Shown: in pieces, positions 45,724 through 55,867 of the stretch
How positions within the stretch are numbered: the first letter of the stretch is position 1
Layout: every line of letters starts with the position of its first letter
NCBI RefSeq assembly: GCF_018861125.1
Contig: NZ_JAHKQN010000013.1
Coordinates: 97,160-161,159 of the forward strand
DNA: 64,000 bases
Direction of reading: 5' to 3'
DNA from: Cellulophaga baltica
GTDB taxonomy: Bacteria > Bacteroidota > Bacteroidia > Flavobacteriales > Flavobacteriaceae
Program-made: the position numbers and the translations under genes
The notes under the pieces: model-generated
Told to the model about the DNA's origin: nothing
The model's database searches: none
Seen by the model: the letters and a program-made list of their open reading frames with translations, nothing else

Positions 45724-46557
45724 ATGCAACGCATTATCAATTTTATAATTAGGAATAAAAATCTGTTACTCTATTTATTCCTGTTTGCTATTAGTTTGGC
45801 ATTTACGATACAATCACATTCTTATCATCAATCAAAGTATTTTAATTCTGCCAATAGCATAACTGGTGGTATCTACAATACTTCAAATAGTTTTTCTTCT
45901 TATATAAACCTAAAAAAAGAGAACGAAAAACTAGTGCAAGAAAATATGCAACTTCGTAATTATCTAATGAATAAAGAATATAATGTAGAAATTCCTATTG
46001 ATAGTACTGCATTTGACTCTATATTTTTAGACTACACTATTATAGGCAGTAGAATTATAAAAAACAGCTATTCTCACTTAGATAATTACATTACACTCAA
46101 TAAAGGTTCTGAAGACGGTATAAAACAAGATATGGGTGTTGTTACGCCAACTGGTATTTTAGGAATCGTAGAAAATACAAGTAAGCATTTTTCAAGAGTG
46201 CAAAGTGTTTTAAACCGAAAATCGAATCTAAACGCAAAAATTAAGCACACTAATAATTTTGGTTCTTTAATCTGGAATACAAAAGATTACAATACGGTAC
46301 AGCTTGTTGATATTCCTAGACGAGTAAAATTAAAAGTTGGTGATACTATTTTAACTGGAGCATCATCAAGTATTTTCCCTGAAAATATTCCTATAGGAAC
46401 AATAAAAGCATTTGATTTAAACACTTCCAAAAGCTCTTATAGTATTGATATTACATTGTTTAACGATATGTCTAATATTAAAAATGTATATATCATAAAT
46501 AATAAAAATAGACTAGAAATTGAACAATTAGAATCTGAAACCCAGAATGGCGACTAA
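45724..46557 (+). CDS. rod shape-determining protein MreC
   Basis: A 277-residue bitopic protein. A short cytoplasmic start and one transmembrane helix (about residues 12-30) are followed by a coiled coil (KKENEKLVQENMQLRNYL, about 62-80) and the beta-rich MreC domain with VVTPTGILGIVENTS and LKVGDTILTGASSSIFPENIPIG. It links the MreB filament and the PBP2-RodA synthase in the periplasm. Its end overlaps the mreD start by 11 nt. Confidence 0.95.
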   Translation: MQRIINFIIRNKNLLLYLFLFAISLAFTIQSHSYHQSKYFNSANSITGGIYNTSNSFSSYINLKKENEKLVQENMQLRNYLMNKEYNVEIPIDSTAFDSIFLDYTIIGSRIIKNSYSHLDNYITLNKGSEDGIKQDMGVVTPTGILGIVENTSKHFSRVQSVLNRKSNLNAKIKHTNNFGSLIWNTKDYNTVQLVDIPRRVKLKVGDTILTGASSSIFPENIPIGTIKAFDLNTSKSSYSIDITLFNDMSNIKNVYIINNKNRLEIEQLESETQNGD

Positions 46558-47056
46558 TTTATATTTTATAAATATTATCAGATTTATTGTGCTCGTAATA
46601 GCACAAGTTCTTGTGTGTAATAGAATTGGATATATGGGTTTTATAAACCCTATGATTTACATTCTGTTCATCTATTGGTACCCCATTAAACAAAACAAGT
46701 CTATATTTTTGATAGTTGCTTTTTTATTAGGTTTTACAATTGATGTTTTTTCAGACACTCTAGCTTTTCATACTGCCGCTACAATTACTATCGCTTTTTT
46801 AAGGCCATCAATTATGCGTTTTTGCTTTGGCGTTAACTATGATTTTCAAAACTTCAAACTTACCAGCGTACCAAGATTACAACAAATTGCATACCTAGCA
46901 TTCCTAGTCTTTATACATCATACTGTATTCTTTTTGCTAGAAGTTTTTAGTTTCGCTAATTATATTCTAATTTTAAAGAAGATATTCGTCGTAAGTAGCG
47001 TATCATTAGTTTTGTGTATTTTATTTAGTTCCCTTTTTAGTGTTAAAAAAGAATAA
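46547..47056 (+). CDS. rod shape-determining protein MreD
   Basis: A 169-residue inner-membrane protein with five to six hydrophobic segments and the family's GFTIDVFSDT-like motif (about residues 63-72). It is a part of the elongasome with MreC. Sequence conservation in this family is low, so the call rests on the position between mreC and mrdA, the size and this motif. The gene overlaps mreC, implying coupled translation. Confidence 0.9.
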   Translation: MATNLYFINIIRFIVLVIAQVLVCNRIGYMGFINPMIYILFIYWYPIKQNKSIFLIVAFLLGFTIDVFSDTLAFHTAATITIAFLRPSIMRFCFGVNYDFQNFKLTSVPRLQQIAYLAFLVFIHHTVFFLLEVFSFANYILILKKIFVVSSVSLVLCILFSSLFSVKKE

Positions 47057-47129
47057 AATATTACGTAGAACTATTTATTAGGTGCGATATTTATTTCCTT
47101 TGTAAACCCCTTTTCGAGTACTGCGTAAA

Positions 47130-49004
47130 ATGAAAAAAATACTTTTATCTTCAATAATTATAATAATCGGACTTTCATTTGTCGGGAGACTATCTTATTT
47201 GCAAATATTTAAATATTCCACTTCAACAGTAATAGAAGATCCTGCAATTAAAGCTATTTATGATTACCCTGAAAGAGGCCATATTTATGATCGTAATGGC
47301 AAATTATTGGTTGCAAACCAACCCGCTTACGATGTTATGGTTATCCCAAGAGAGGTTAAAAAATTAGACACTTTAGAGTTTATTAATTTACTAGGAATTG
47401 AAAAAGAACGCTTTTTAAAACAGCTTAACAAAGCTAAAAGATATTCCACAAGGTTACCATCGGTAATGGTTCCGCAACTTTCAAAAAAGGATTATGCCCG
47501 TCTACAAGAGAAAATGCGTAAGTATGAAGGTTTTTATATTCAAAAACGATCATTGCGATATTATGATACTGATAGTGGCGCAAATGTATTTGGATTTATA
47601 TCAGAAGTTAACGATTACGAGCTAAGTGAAAATCCATACTACAAACAAGGTGAACTTAAAGGCCGAACTGGAATTGAAAAAGAATACGAAGAGTTACTAC
47701 GTGGCCAAAAAGGTGTAAAATATATACAGAAAGATCGTTTTAATAGAGATATTGGACCATATAAAAATGGTGCTTTAGATACTTTACCTGAACAAGGAAA
47801 AGAAATTACGATTACTATTGATAAACTACTTCAAGAATATGGAGAAAAATTAATGAATGGTAAACGCGGTGGAATTGTTGCTATTGAGCCAGCATCTGGA
47901 GAAATACTTTCTATGATTTCTGGACCAACATACGACCCTTCACTATTAGTAGGTAGAGAACGTTCTAAAAATTATACAAAACTATATAATGATTCCATTG
48001 CACAACCAACTTACGACAGATCTGTGTTAGCGCAAACGTCACCTGGATCGCCTTTTAAAACCATTAATGCTTTAGTTGCATTACAAGAGCATGTGATAAC
48101 ACCAGAAACAAGAATACAATGTTATAATGGCTTTTATGTCGGGAAAAAGAAAAGAGGTTGCCACTGTGGAGGCGGACACAGAGATTTAATTACCGGTATT
48201 GCAAAATCTTGTAATGCCTATTTTGCTGGTACATTTAGAAAAATATATGATAAATATGAAACGTCTGATGAAGCAATGGATGTTTGGGATAAACATGTAA
48301 AAAGTTTTGGGTTAGGTAATTTCTTAGGCTCAGATATACCTACTGGTAGAAGTGGACTAATCCCCACTAAAAAAACTTATGACCGTATGTATGGTGATAA
48401 TAGATGGTCATCATCATACATTATATCAAATGCTATTGGTCAAGGTGAGGTTTTAGTAACACCAATTCAGTTAGCAAACATGACTGCTGCTATTGCAAAT
48501 CGCGGATACTATATTACACCACACGTTTTAAAAAAGGTTGAAGGTGAAAAAATAACTAATCCTAATTTTACCGAACCTAAACACACAACAATTGACAAAC
48601 AATATTTTGAACCTGTAGTACAAGGTATGGCTGATGTGTATGCAAAACCAGGAGGTACCGCTTACTACTTACAAGTAAAAGATATTGAGATTGCTGGAAA
48701 AACAGGAACTGTTGAGAATTTCACAAAAATTGATGGCGTTAGAAAACAACTTACTGATCACTCTGTTTTTGTAGCTTTTGCACCTGTTAACAACCCTAAG
48801 ATAGCAATTGCCGTATATATTGAAAACGGTTATTACGGTGGTAGATATGCAGGTCACATTGCAACTTTAATGATTGAAAAATACCTGAAAGGAGAAATTA
48901 CCAGAACAGATTTAGAAAAAAGAATGTTGGAAAAAACTTTAGAAAAAGAATATGCCAAACCACTTAGTGGAGAACCTTTTATAATTAATGAGCGTGTTTG
49001 GTAA
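47130..49004 (+). CDS. penicillin-binding protein 2 (elongation transpeptidase)
   Basis: A 624-residue class B PBP that cross-links peptidoglycan during elongation. One N-terminal helix anchors it, followed by the pedestal domain (YPERGHIYDRNG, LKGRTGIEKEYE) and the transpeptidase domain. The active-site motifs are Ser307-Pro-Phe-Lys310 (SPGSPFKT), SCN in GIAKSCNAYF and KTG in IAGKTGTVEN. All are intact. A Cys-rich insert (CYNGFYVGKKKRGCHCGG) near residue 330 resembles that of other Bacteroidota PBP2. Its end overlaps the rodA start by 17 nt. Confidence 0.96.
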   Translation: MKKILLSSIIIIIGLSFVGRLSYLQIFKYSTSTVIEDPAIKAIYDYPERGHIYDRNGKLLVANQPAYDVMVIPREVKKLDTLEFINLLGIEKERFLKQLNKAKRYSTRLPSVMVPQLSKKDYARLQEKMRKYEGFYIQKRSLRYYDTDSGANVFGFISEVNDYELSENPYYKQGELKGRTGIEKEYEELLRGQKGVKYIQKDRFNRDIGPYKNGALDTLPEQGKEITITIDKLLQEYGEKLMNGKRGGIVAIEPASGEILSMISGPTYDPSLLVGRERSKNYTKLYNDSIAQPTYDRSVLAQTSPGSPFKTINALVALQEHVITPETRIQCYNGFYVGKKKRGCHCGGGHRDLITGIAKSCNAYFAGTFRKIYDKYETSDEAMDVWDKHVKSFGLGNFLGSDIPTGRSGLIPTKKTYDRMYGDNRWSSSYIISNAIGQGEVLVTPIQLANMTAAIANRGYYITPHVLKKVEGEKITNPNFTEPKHTTIDKQYFEPVVQGMADVYAKPGGTAYYLQVKDIEIAGKTGTVENFTKIDGVRKQLTDHSVFVAFAPVNNPKIAIAVYIENGYYGGRYAGHIATLMIEKYLKGEITRTDLEKRMLEKTLEKEYAKPLSGEPFIINERVW

Positions 49005-50274
49005 AAGTGTTTTAAAAAGATTAGACTGGCTTTCTATTTTAATATTTATTCTACTTGTAACTATCGGGTGGGTAAACATTTATGCAAGTACCTATTCTGA
49101 AGACGAACTAGCTTTCAATTTTTCTTCAATTTACGGGAAGCAAATATTATTTATTGGAATCAATTTTATTTTAATTATTGTAATTCTTGCACTTGAAAGT
49201 AACTTCTTTGAACGGTTTGCAAGTGTTATTTACGTAATTGCATTAATTCTATTATTAGGTTTGTTTGTTTTTGGTACTACTATTGCCGGAGCAACATCTT
49301 GGTATAACTTAGGCTTTTTTAATTTACAGCCTTCTGAGCTAGCAAAAGTTGCCACTGCATTAGCTTTAGCACGATATTTAACCGATATTCAAACGGATAT
49401 AAAGAGGAAAAGACATCAATTTTACGGTTTTTTAGTGTTATTCATTCCTGCAATTTTAGTAATTCCGCAACCTGATCCTGGTAGTGCATTGGTATTTTTC
49501 TCGTTAGTATTTGTTCTTTTTAGAGAAGGAATTCCTGTATTTTATTTAGGTATTGGCTTATTTACTATTTTAATATTTATATGCACACTAATGTTTGGTA
49601 CCATATGGATTACCATTGTTTTAGGTATTCTAGTTTCATTATTCTTTCTGCTTAAAAAGAAATCATTTAAAATACCCGTAATACCAATATCAATTGCGCT
49701 ACTGGTTACCATCTTATTTTCATTATCAGTAAATTTTGTTTTTGAAAATGTTTTTGAACAACGACATAGAGACCGTTTTAGCTTATGGCTAAGTTTGGAG
49801 AAAGATCCTAAAAAACTAGAAGTTATTCGAAAAACAATAGGCTACAACACTTATCAATCTGAAAAAACAATAGAATCTGGCGGTTTTTTCGGAAAAGGAT
49901 TTTTAGAAGGCACACGTACTAAAGGCGATTTTGTACCAGAACAACATACTGATTATATTTTTACAACTGTTGGTGAAGAATGGGGTTTTATTGGCACATC
50001 AACCGTAATTATCTTATTTAGCATTTTACTACTACGCTTAGTTTATTTAGCAGAACGACAAAAAAATGCTTTTAATAGAATGTATGGTTATGGTGTAGTC
50101 TCAATTTTATTGGTCCACTATTTTATAAATATTGGGATGGTAATTGGATTGCTACCAACCATTGGTATTCCACTACCCTTTTTCAGTTATGGTGGCTCTG
50201 GTTTATTAGGTTTCACAGCATTATTATTTATCTTTTTGAAAATGGATTCAAACCGGTTGAAGGAAGGTTTCTAG
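48988..50274 (+). CDS. rod shape-determining glycosyltransferase RodA
   Basis: A 428-residue SEDS-family polytopic protein with about ten transmembrane helices that polymerises lipid II together with PBP2. Diagnostic segments include LQPSELAKVATALALA (about residues 112-127), the IPQPDPGSALVF block containing the Asp essential in this family, EQHTDYIFTTVGEEWGF and the terminal GIPLPFFSYGGSGL. It closes the mre operon and its stop shares the palindrome CTAG with the stop of the convergent endonuclease gene. Confidence 0.97.
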   Translation: MSVFGKSVLKRLDWLSILIFILLVTIGWVNIYASTYSEDELAFNFSSIYGKQILFIGINFILIIVILALESNFFERFASVIYVIALILLLGLFVFGTTIAGATSWYNLGFFNLQPSELAKVATALALARYLTDIQTDIKRKRHQFYGFLVLFIPAILVIPQPDPGSALVFFSLVFVLFREGIPVFYLGIGLFTILIFICTLMFGTIWITIVLGILVSLFFLLKKKSFKIPVIPISIALLVTILFSLSVNFVFENVFEQRHRDRFSLWLSLEKDPKKLEVIRKTIGYNTYQSEKTIESGGFFGKGFLEGTRTKGDFVPEQHTDYIFTTVGEEWGFIGTSTVIILFSILLLRLVYLAERQKNAFNRMYGYGVVSILLVHYFINIGMVIGLLPTIGIPLPFFSYGGSGLLGFTALLFIFLKMDSNRLKEGF

Positions 50275-51071
50275 AATTTCCAGCCGTCACTAACCACTTT
50301 ACTTTCTAGTTTGTTTTCTAGAGCATCTGGTAAATTTTCAAAAAAATCGATCCCTGTTTTACGTTCAATTTCATCAATAGAAACTAAATGAGATTTAATA
50401 GAGGTATTGCTTGCTTCATTTTTAAATAGAAACCCAATCATTTTAACAGCATCACCATCATCACGAGCAACAATCTTATAAAAATAATTAGGGACACTCA
50501 CATCTTCATCACCAATAGATGCTAGATTATTTTCTAAAACACCAGCTGTAATTACATAAACTGTTCCGTATTTTTTTGCCCAATACCGAACTTGCTTTTC
50601 AAGTTCATTCCATATTCCCGCATTAAAAGCATTGTTTTGCGGGCTTATATTACTGGTATAAAAAGTTTCATCATAAGCATACTTTGAAAATCGGCGATCA
50701 CCCGCTGGACATAAATGACCTCTATCATAACCAGAACCTTTATAATTGCGGTAATCAGCAGATTTAGTTTTAACTTTCGGATCTTCAATAAAGTAAGGCC
50801 TTTTTCTATCATCATAAGTCAATTGACTTTTATCTAGTTGATAAGCAACCCATTCAGCTTGTTCATGTTTCTCATTATAAGAAAGCATATAATTATTGTG
50901 CTTTACTACCGCACCCGTAGTTGAGCTAGGTATAAAGTTAGTAGCAATACTTGTTACAGCCTCCTTTTTTTCTGGGTCAGAATATGTATCTGGAGTATAA
51001 AAATTATCAAAAAGCCAAAAGCCAATAATACAAAGAGCCGTTAAAATACTATAGATAGTTTTTTTATTCAT
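50271..51071 (-). CDS. DNA/RNA non-specific endonuclease (beta-beta-alpha metal type)
   Basis: A 266-residue nuclease of the Serratia nuclease / NUC family. It has an N-terminal membrane-anchor-like helix (about residues 5-22), so it probably acts in the periplasm or is secreted. The active-site motif DRGHLCPAGDR holds His119 as the general base, and a downstream NISPQNNAFNAGIWNELE holds the Mg-coordinating Asn and Glu. It may serve in nucleic-acid scavenging. It is a lone gene, convergent with rodA and divergent from selO. Confidence 0.93.
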   Translation of the reverse strand: MNKKTIYSILTALCIIGFWLFDNFYTPDTYSDPEKKEAVTSIATNFIPSSTTGAVVKHNNYMLSYNEKHEQAEWVAYQLDKSQLTYDDRKRPYFIEDPKVKTKSADYRNYKGSGYDRGHLCPAGDRRFSKYAYDETFYTSNISPQNNAFNAGIWNELEKQVRYWAKKYGTVYVITAGVLENNLASIGDEDVSVPNYFYKIVARDDGDAVKMIGFLFKNEASNTSIKSHLVSIDEIERKTGIDFFENLPDALENKLESKVVSDGWKF

Positions 51072-51099
51072 AAGAGCACATCAAACGCACAAGTTACTT

Positions 51100-51107
51100 T
51101 AATTTTG
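51100..51107 (+). promoter_or_regulatory. -7 promoter box for selO
   Basis: TAATTTTG matches TAnnTTTG and lies 47 nt before the selO ATG, in the gap shared with the divergent endonuclease gene. Confidence 0.45.
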
Positions 51108-51154
51108 TAACTTATATTACGACTAATTCAGTCAAATTTAAATAATAGTATGCT

Positions 51155-52720
51155 ATGAAAATTGATTTACAAGATACATTTACATCAGAATTACCTGCCG
51201 ACCCTAATTTAGAAAACACTAGAAGGCAAGTAGCGGAAGCTTGTTTTTCATATGCTACTCCTAAAAAGACAACAAAACCTGAACTTATTCACATTTCTAA
51301 TGAAATGGCAGAACATTTGGGTTTTGATGCTACTACTATAAAAACACAAGAATTTTTAAATATTGTTACAGGTAATGCTATAATTGAAGACTCTAAACCC
51401 TATGCGATGTGTTACGGCGGACATCAATTTGGGAATTGGGCCGGTCAGTTAGGTGATGGCAGAGCCATTAACTTAGGTGAAATTGTACACAACAATAAAC
51501 GTTGGGCGCTGCAATTAAAAGGTGCCGGAGAAACACCATATTCTAGAACTGCTGATGGTTTGGCCGTATTAAGATCATCAATTAGAGAGTATTTATTAAG
51601 TGAAGCTATGCAACATTTAGGTATACCAACAACAAGAGCTTTATCACTTTCATTAAGTGGCGATAAAGTTCTACGCGATGTTTTATATAACGGAAATCCG
51701 GAATATGAAAAAGGAGCTATTGTTGCCAGAGTTGCCCCGTCTTTTCTTCGTTTTGGTAATTTTGAAATTTTCAGTTCTCGACAAGATTATAAAACGCTTG
51801 AAACCTTAGTTAACTATACAATCAAACATTTTTATCCACATTTAGAACAGAATAGTAAAGATGGGTACATTCAATTTTTTAAAGAAGTTAGTGAACGTAC
51901 TTTAAAAATGATTATTGAATGGCAACGCGTTGGTTTTGTTCATGGGGTTATGAATACAGATAACATGTCTATTTTAGGACTTACTATTGATTATGGCCCA
52001 TATGGTTGGCTTGAAGGTTACGAACCTAGTTGGACACCAAACACTACGGATAGGCAACATAAAAGATACCGTTTTGAAAACCAACCCAATATTGGTTTAT
52101 GGAATTTATACCAATTAGCTAATGCTTTATACCCATTAATTGAAGATGCAGAACCTTTTGAAGAAATTTTGGAGGACTATAAAATTAATTACGCTACTGG
52201 GTATTTAAAAATGATGAGAAATAAAATTGGGCTTATATCTCTAGATGATAATGACCCTGAATTACTGAGTTCACTAGAAGAAGCTTTGCAATTAACTGAA
52301 ACTGATATGACCATATTTTTTAGAAATTTAGGGTCAATACATAAAGAAGATAGCATTTCTACTGCTATAGAAAAAATACATGATGCTTTTTATACTCCAG
52401 AAGATTTAAAAGAAGACATCTTAGAAAAATGGCAAGCATGGTTTGCTACTTATTTACAACGCTTACAACAAGAAATTATATCCGATTTAGAGAGAAAAAC
52501 AAAAATGAACGCTGTAAATCCTAAATATGTTCTACGGAATTATATGGCACAGCTTGCAATTGATAAGGCTAATGAAAAAGATTATTCATTAATTGATACA
52601 TTTTACCAACTACTAAAAAGCCCATATGATGAGCAAACAAATTACGAAGAGTGGTTCGCTAAAAGACCTGACTGGGCACGCAATAAAGTTGGCTGTTCAA
52701 TGCTTTCATGTAGTTCTTAA
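51155..52720 (+). CDS. SelO / YdiU family protein AMPylase
   Basis: A 521-residue pseudokinase-fold enzyme that transfers AMP from ATP to protein Ser, Thr or Tyr residues. Recognised segments are YGGHQFGNWAGQLGDGRA (about residues 87-104), the ELKGAGxTPYSR-like KGAGETPYSRTADG (about 121-134) and GFVHGVMNTDNMSILGLTIDYGP (about 261-283), which hold the catalytic Asp and metal-binding Asn/Asp. The C-terminus reads CSMLSCSS: Cys sits at the third position from the end, where animal SelO has selenocysteine. It is followed by a terminator and is a single-gene unit. Confidence 0.95.
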   Translation: MKIDLQDTFTSELPADPNLENTRRQVAEACFSYATPKKTTKPELIHISNEMAEHLGFDATTIKTQEFLNIVTGNAIIEDSKPYAMCYGGHQFGNWAGQLGDGRAINLGEIVHNNKRWALQLKGAGETPYSRTADGLAVLRSSIREYLLSEAMQHLGIPTTRALSLSLSGDKVLRDVLYNGNPEYEKGAIVARVAPSFLRFGNFEIFSSRQDYKTLETLVNYTIKHFYPHLEQNSKDGYIQFFKEVSERTLKMIIEWQRVGFVHGVMNTDNMSILGLTIDYGPYGWLEGYEPSWTPNTTDRQHKRYRFENQPNIGLWNLYQLANALYPLIEDAEPFEEILEDYKINYATGYLKMMRNKIGLISLDDNDPELLSSLEEALQLTETDMTIFFRNLGSIHKEDSISTAIEKIHDAFYTPEDLKEDILEKWQAWFATYLQRLQQEIISDLERKTKMNAVNPKYVLRNYMAQLAIDKANEKDYSLIDTFYQLLKSPYDEQTNYEEWFAKRPDWARNKVGCSMLSCSS

Positions 52721-52723
52721 TAT

Positions 52724-52757
52724 AAAAAATCCCATTCAAAAATGAATGGGATTTTTT
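52724..52757. terminator. bidirectional terminator between selO and the protease gene
   Basis: A 15-bp perfect stem (AAAAAATCCCATTCA / TGAATGGGATTTTTT) with a 4-nt loop. T-runs on both strands serve both convergent genes. Confidence 0.93.
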
Positions 52758-52788
52758 ATACTGTGCATGTAAATATCACAAAAGTGTA

Positions 52789-54915
52789 TTAATTTTTAAT
52801 ACTCGCTAACTTTCCACTTTTTATAGAGTTACCTTTTAAATCTTCTAAAACATTTATTGCTTCTTCAACATAAACATCTTTAGCCAAACTTTGGTGCCAA
52901 CGGTTACGTTTTTCTCTTAAAATTGAATCTTGTGTAAACAAGCTTTCCTCATATTTTAAAGATTCGAAAGTCAATTTAGAATCGTAGTCATTTAACTTTT
53001 TAAAGTATTTAGATTTTGCTAAACTTTTTTCTTCATCATCTTTATAATCATTGTAGTTTAATGAAACTTTAGTTTCATTCTGCTGCTCTTTCAACCACTT
53101 AGCATTTTCTTCTATTAATTTGATTTGAGGATTGCTAGCCATACGTTTTGTACTGTTTGCAATAGTAGTTTCGTAATCGATAGCGCCATCCCAAACTTTA
53201 TAATCAGCAGGAGATATTTTATCCCAAGCTAAAGGGTTATGCTGGTCACGCTCCCCTAAATCAATATAGCTATACTTGTCCGGAACCACAACATCAGATT
53301 TTACACCTTCTAATTGCGTAGATCCACCATTAATTCTATAAAACTTTTGCGTAGTCAACTTAATAGCTCCTAGATCTCCTTGATCATTACTACGCACAAT
53401 TCTATCTAACGGAATTACATTTTGTACTGTTCCTTTACCAAAAGTTTGCTTACTCCCTATCACTACTGCTCTTTTGTAATCTTGCATTGCAGCCGCCATA
53501 ATTTCAGAAGCAGAAGCAGATAACTCGTTTACCAAAATAACTAAAGGTCCATCCCATTGTATACGATCATCAGTATCATCATGAACTTCTTTTTCATTAT
53601 TGCTAGAACGCACCTGAACAATTGGTCCTTCTTTAATAAATAAACCTGCCATTTCGACAACAGTTTTTAAAGAACCTCCGCCATTATCACGTAAATCTAA
53701 AATAAGACCCTCTACACCTTCTTCTTTTAAACGCTCAACCTCTTTTGCCACATCAGAAGCTGCATTTCTTTCGCCTTCATAATCATCAAAACTTACGTAA
53801 AACTGAGGTAAATTGATAATCCCAAATTTTTGATTGTCTTTTATAACATTAGCAGACTTAGCAAAAGTTTCTTCTAATTCAACAACATCACGTGTAATAG
53901 AAATAACCTGAATAGAACCATCAACTTTTCTCATAGTCAAATCAACAATAGTACCCTTAGCACCTTTTATTAATTTTATAGCATCGTCTAAACGCATCCC
54001 TACAATACTCACAGGTGGTTCACCATCATGCTGACCAACTTTTAATATCTCGTCACCAACTTCAATTTGTTGATCTCTCCAAACAGGACCACCAGAAATA
54101 ATTTCAACTATTTTAATACCTTCAGTACGTTTTTGTAATCTAGCACCAATACCTTCAAACTTACCAGACATTCTAGTGTCAAATTTTTCCTTTTCTTCTG
54201 GTGCAAAGTAAAATGTGTGCGGATCAAATTCTTCTACAATTGTATTGATATATTGTACGAACCAATCTTTACGATCTAAGTCATCTACAAAACTAAAAAA
54301 CTCATCTAGAGTTTTACCAGTATCTTTACGAGCTTCTTCTTCTGCTTCTTTAGGAGATAACGATTTTTTATCATCTTCTCCTTCTTCACTTTTTGTTATT
54401 TTTGAATCGTAATTCCCTAAGGTAGCATATTTTAACTGTTTTCTCCAACGCTCTTTTAGTTCTTTTTTAGAGCTTACAAAAGATTGATTATCATAATCTA
54501 TATCAATAATTTCTTCATCATTATAATCAAAAGGCTCAGAAAGTACATCTTTATATATTTCTTGAGCATCTTTCATACGAATTATTAATCTGCTATATAC
54601 AAGATTGAAAAATGAAATATCCGTATTCTTAATTTGATCATCAATCTGATACTTATACTGTTCAAACTCTTTAATATCTCCTTCTAAGAAATAACGTTTT
54701 GTAGGATCTAACCCATCAATAAAATCTTCAAAGAGATTTACTGAAAAATCATCATTTATATCTTTAGGATGGTAATGGCCTTTTTCTAATACATAAGTAA
54801 TCAGATCAAGCAAAAGCTTATCCTTATCATCATTTTCAAAAGACTTATTTGTAAAACTACATGACGCTACCGCAAAGAGCATCATTAAGAGAGCGTAGGC
54901 TAATTTATTTTTCAT
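52789..54915 (-). CDS. carboxy-terminal processing protease (tail-specific protease)
   Basis: A 708-residue S41A peptidase of the Prc/Tsp type. It is a lipoprotein with a lipobox at Cys19 (Ala-Val-Ala-Ser-Cys). A helical N-terminal domain precedes a PDZ domain (around 255-340; GIGARLQ, GDEILKVG), then the peptidase core with VEGLILDLRDNGGGSL. The catalytic Ser is in NELSASASEIM (near 465) and the Lys in QTFGKGT (near 490). A C-terminal DUF3340-type region follows. It degrades or processes periplasmic proteins by their C-termini. It is convergent with selO and divergent from surE. Confidence 0.94.
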   Translation of the reverse strand: MKNKLAYALLMMLFAVASCSFTNKSFENDDKDKLLLDLITYVLEKGHYHPKDINDDFSVNLFEDFIDGLDPTKRYFLEGDIKEFEQYKYQIDDQIKNTDISFFNLVYSRLIIRMKDAQEIYKDVLSEPFDYNDEEIIDIDYDNQSFVSSKKELKERWRKQLKYATLGNYDSKITKSEEGEDDKKSLSPKEAEEEARKDTGKTLDEFFSFVDDLDRKDWFVQYINTIVEEFDPHTFYFAPEEKEKFDTRMSGKFEGIGARLQKRTEGIKIVEIISGGPVWRDQQIEVGDEILKVGQHDGEPPVSIVGMRLDDAIKLIKGAKGTIVDLTMRKVDGSIQVISITRDVVELEETFAKSANVIKDNQKFGIINLPQFYVSFDDYEGERNAASDVAKEVERLKEEGVEGLILDLRDNGGGSLKTVVEMAGLFIKEGPIVQVRSSNNEKEVHDDTDDRIQWDGPLVILVNELSASASEIMAAAMQDYKRAVVIGSKQTFGKGTVQNVIPLDRIVRSNDQGDLGAIKLTTQKFYRINGGSTQLEGVKSDVVVPDKYSYIDLGERDQHNPLAWDKISPADYKVWDGAIDYETTIANSTKRMASNPQIKLIEENAKWLKEQQNETKVSLNYNDYKDDEEKSLAKSKYFKKLNDYDSKLTFESLKYEESLFTQDSILREKRNRWHQSLAKDVYVEEAINVLEDLKGNSIKSGKLASIKN

Positions 54916-55093
54916 GTACTTATTTTTATTTTAGGTCTAAACAATTTCAATAAAATGTGCTAATACCTATATAATTCTCTAAGATACTGAAAAAACCATG
55001 CCACTATAAAAAGAGGCATAACAAAATTTTGTTAAACAGTTTATTCAGCAATTCTTTATGAAAAACGTATTTTTACAATATAAATTATCCAGA

Positions 55094-55867
55094 ATGAAAA
55101 AACCTTTGATTTTAGTTACTAATGATGACGGTATTACCGCTCCAGGCTTACGTGCATTAGTCAGTTATATGAAAGAGATAGGTGAAGTAGTTGTTGTTGC
55201 ACCTGATAGTCCTCAATCTGGCATGGGACATGCGATAACCATTGACAATACGCTGTATTCCAAAAAAGTTATGATTGACTTAGACGATGACAAAACACTT
55301 GAATATAGTTGTAGTGGAACACCTGCGGATTGTGTAAAACTTGGACTACAAGAAATACTGAAAAAAAAACCAGATATTGTAGTAAGCGGCATAAATCACG
55401 GCTCAAATTCATCTATAAATGTAATTTATTCTGGAACTATGAGCGCTGCTATTGAAGCTGGAATTGAGGGAATACCTGCTATAGGTTTTTCATTGTGCGA
55501 TTTTAATTGGGAAGCTAATTTTGACCATGCAAAAGATGCAATTCAAACCATTGTAAAGGAAGCATTGACAAACGGAATTCCGCAAGGCGTAGTTTTAAAT
55601 GTAAATATTCCTAAATTAGAAAAAGAGGCTATAAAAGGTATTAAAGTTTGCCGACAGGCAAAAGCCAACTGGAAAGAAAAGTTTGATAAGCGCACAAGCC
55701 CAATGGGCAAAGAATATTATTGGTTAACTGGTGAGTTTGAACTTTTAGATAAAGGTGAGGATACTGATGAGTGGGCGTTAGCAAATGATTATATATCCGT
55801 TGTGCCAACCAAATTTGACCTTACTGCACACCACGCCATTCAAAAAATTAATAACTGGGATTTATAA
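55094..55867 (+). CDS. 5'/3'-nucleotidase SurE
   Basis: A 257-residue metal-dependent phosphatase that dephosphorylates nucleoside monophosphates. It opens with ILVTNDDGITAPGL, where Asp11 and Asp12 bind the metal. APDSPQSGMGHAIT (about residues 41-54), SGTPADCVKLG and VSGINHGSNSSINVIYSGTMSAA supply further metal and phosphate ligands. The frame is open upstream to an ATG 12 codons earlier, but the family begins at MKKPLIL, so that ATG is chosen. Its stop codon overlaps the start of the next gene by one base (TAATG). Confidence 0.96.
   Translation: MKKPLILVTNDDGITAPGLRALVSYMKEIGEVVVVAPDSPQSGMGHAITIDNTLYSKKVMIDLDDDKTLEYSCSGTPADCVKLGLQEILKKKPDIVVSGINHGSNSSINVIYSGTMSAAIEAGIEGIPAIGFSLCDFNWEANFDHAKDAIQTIVKEALTNGIPQGVVLNVNIPKLEKEAIKGIKVCRQAKANWKEKFDKRTSPMGKEYYWLTGEFELLDKGEDTDEWALANDYISVVPTKFDLTAHHAIQKINNWDL

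Noticed and set aside
48060-48200. Cys-rich insert in PBP2 as a foreign domain or sequencing error
   Set aside because: The frame is intact on both sides and the catalytic motifs are in order; I recall a similar insert in other Bacteroidota PBP2 proteins.
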